From: JBDSZL01 sp039925145
GTDB lineage: Bacteria; Acidobacteriota; Vicinamibacteria; Vicinamibacterales; SCN-69-37
DNA: 42,172 nucleotides
Assembly (NCBI GenBank): GCA_039925145.1
Contig: JBDSZL010000057.1
Coordinates: 1 to 42,172 of the forward strand
Reading direction: 5' to 3'
Shown: piece by piece, positions 40,946 through 42,172 of the stretch
Layout: every line of letters starts with the position of its first letter
How positions within the stretch are numbered: position 1 is the first letter of the stretch
Program-made: the position numbers and the translations under genes
Notes under the pieces: generated by a model
The model's database searches: none
What the model saw: the letters and a program-made list of their open reading frames with translations, nothing else
What the model was told of the DNA's origin: nothing

Positions 40946-41680
40946 TTACCGGCTGACCGACACGACCCGCCCCTCGGCGACCGACTGCGCCACCGCCAGC
41001 GCGAGCACCACCGCCTCGCGCCCGTCCTGACCGGTCACCGGCGCGGGCGATCCGTGTCGGACCGCGTCGACAAAGGCCTGCACTTCGAGACGATAGGCGT
41101 CGAGGTAGCGCTCGGGAAAGAACGGCACGAGAGGCGCCGCAACAGTGCCGGAGCCCGTCGCATGGACGACCCGGTCGATGGTGTGGGTGGCAGAGGTGAC
41201 CATGCCGCCCGACCCGAACACCTCCACGCGCTGATCCTGGCCGTAGACGGCCTTGCGACTGTTGTCGATGGTGGCGAGCGCTCCGCCGTCGAGCCTGAGC
41301 GTGGTGACCGCCGTGTCCCAATCTCCCGCGCACGCGAACATCGCGTCCACGAGCACCGCCGCCTACGCGGAGACGGCCCTGACCTCGCGACCGGTGACGA
41401 ACCGGACCATATCGAGATCGTGGACGGTCATGTCCAGGAACAGCCCACCCGAGGTGGCGATGAACGACTCGGGTGGCGGAATGGTGGTCGAGAGCCTCCC
41501 GGTAGTCCGTAAACACGTGTGCCGCGCCGAGCCTGTGACCCAGCCGTCGGCGACCTCGCGCCGGACATCGACGTAGGCCGCAAGTGTGGCGCCAGCAACG
41601 TGATGCGCGACATTGGCCGCGTGAATCTGGCCGATACGCCCCGCCCCGAGAACCGCACAACGCACTGCTGCCATGGACAT
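40946..41680 (-). pseudogene. Decayed Gfo/Idh/MocA dehydrogenase (inositol 2-dehydrogenase-like)
   Basis: The N-terminus has the NAD-binding fold start AVRCAVLGAGRIGQIHAANV and ends its second strand in YVDVRRE. After VADGWVTG the reading frame shifts; LGAAHVFTDYREALDH is readable only in another frame. About 70-80 codons are then missing, including the EKP motif with the catalytic Lys. The first frame resumes at PPPESFIATSGGLFLDMTVH, and after GREVRAVSA an in-frame TAG (41363-41365) interrupts it. The C-terminal domain continues as DWDTAVTTLRLDGGALATID, then SRKAVYGQDQRVEVFGSGG. Three separate lesions rule out a working enzyme. It lies 53 bp after a sugar permease gene, which fits a former inositol or sugar locus. 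Confidence 0.85.
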
Positions 41681-41733
41681 AACGGTTCCGTCTGTGCGAT
41701 TCGAGAATCGCAACGGCGCGACGTGCGCCGGTG

Positions 41734-42172
41734 TCAGCGATCGCGCGATCGATCGATGGATGTGGCTGCCAGCAGCACGGCGCCTTTCACCATCATCTGG
41801 TCGTACGAACTCACGTGAAACAGATTGAGCGCGTTGTTCAGGACACCGATGAAGAACGCGCCGGCCAGCGTGCCCCAGATCGACCCGCGCCCCCCGAAGA
41901 GGCTTGTCCCGCCGACCACCACGGCGGCAATCGCGTCGAGCTCGTAATACTCGCCGGCGCGGGGATACCCAGCGCTCAGTCTCGACGCGACCAGCACGCC
42001 AGCGACGCCGGCCGAGAGGCCCGCGAGGCCATACACGGCGAGCTGCACCCGGGCGACGCGAACGCCAGACAGCCAGGCGGCCTGCAGGTTGCCGCCCACC
42101 GCCAGCACGTGGCGACCGAACGCGGTCCGCGCCAGGACGACCCAGGCGCCAACGAACACGCCGATCATCACC
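41734..42172 (-). CDS. RbsC-type sugar ABC transporter permease, C-terminal part (runs off window)
   Basis: 145 visible residues of the BPD_transp_2 family. Conserved parts are TAFGRHVLAVGGN with the nearby SGV, and then YYELDAIAAVVVGGTSLFGG and GSIWGTLAGAFFIGVLNNAL. Four to five hydrophobic helices are visible. Such permeases import ribose, xylose, inositol and similar sugars with an ATPase and a binding protein encoded beyond the window. The adjoining dehydrogenase remnant favours an inositol- or sugar-linked role. The 5' end is outside the window, so length and start are unknown. Confidence 0.9.
   Translation of the reverse strand, partial: VMIGVFVGAWVVLARTAFGRHVLAVGGNLQAAWLSGVRVARVQLAVYGLAGLSAGVAGVLVASRLSAGYPRAGEYYELDAIAAVVVGGTSLFGGRGSIWGTLAGAFFIGVLNNALNLFHVSSYDQMMVKGAVLLAATSIDRSRDR

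Noticed and set aside
40572..41660. Upstream extension of the VWFA open frame to 1044 residues
   Set aside because: The added part is basic and out of frame with both decayed genes it covers; a signal peptide and an ATGA overlap place the real start at 40571. Only a short piece of it matches the shifted frame of the dehydrogenase remnant.

Overview
The window is a high-GC bacterial chromosome segment. The best taxonomic clue is a protein of the VWFA-related family that is typical of Acidobacteriota (38526-40571). That family, the high GC and the gene content suggest an acidobacterium, perhaps of the Vicinamibacteria type. This placement is inferred; there is no rRNA gene to confirm it.

Layout. 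(1) 1-4486, minus strand: type IV pilus genes pilB-pilT-pilC, then the 5' end of a major pilin gene with its own sigma-54 promoter (242-256). A FadL/PorV-like outer-membrane protein gene (4583-5575) lies just upstream of pilB. (2) 5714-10314, plus strand: a compact cassette of a Yip1-family membrane protein, a membrane-fusion protein and two MacB/FtsX-type permeases, with no ATPase gene in the window. (3) 10408-13646, plus strand: a divergent EF-G paralogue coupled to an MltB-type lytic transglycosylase, ending at a perfect 12-bp hairpin that faces the convergent ribosomal cluster. (4) 33528 down to 13724, minus strand: a fused str-S10-spc-alpha superoperon, in order rpsL rpsG fusA rpsJ rplC rplD rplW rplB rpsS rplV rpsC rplP rpmC rpsQ rplN rplX rplE rpsN rpsH rplF rplR rpsE rpmD rplO secY adk map infA rpmJ rpsM rpsK rpsD rpoA rplQ. 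It has a good sigma-70-type promoter and a structured leader of about 300 nt. tuf is absent from its usual place after fusA, the IF-1 is divergent, and many of the longer spacers carry stem-loops. (5) 38411-33579, minus strand: a three-gene cassette of a membrane-embedded spermidine-synthase-like protein and two paralogous exported proteins of no family I recognise. (6) 38526-42172, minus strand: an intact VWFA-related protein gene, the remnant of a second one, a decayed Gfo/Idh/MocA (inositol 2-dehydrogenase-like) gene, and the 3' part of an RbsC-type sugar permease gene running off the window.

How it fits together. The pilus genes supply the extension motor, the retraction motor, the platform and the pilin of one machine. 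The ribosomal block supplies most r-proteins with the SecY channel, adenylate kinase, methionine aminopeptidase, IF-1 and RNA polymerase alpha. The sugar permease and the dead dehydrogenase look like the remains of a sugar or inositol uptake locus. The least explained part is the spermidine-synthase-like protein with its duplicated exported partners; I consider it the best candidate for an undescribed system. Starts were set from family N-termini, overlaps and ribosome-binding sites, so several are shorter than the longest open frame.
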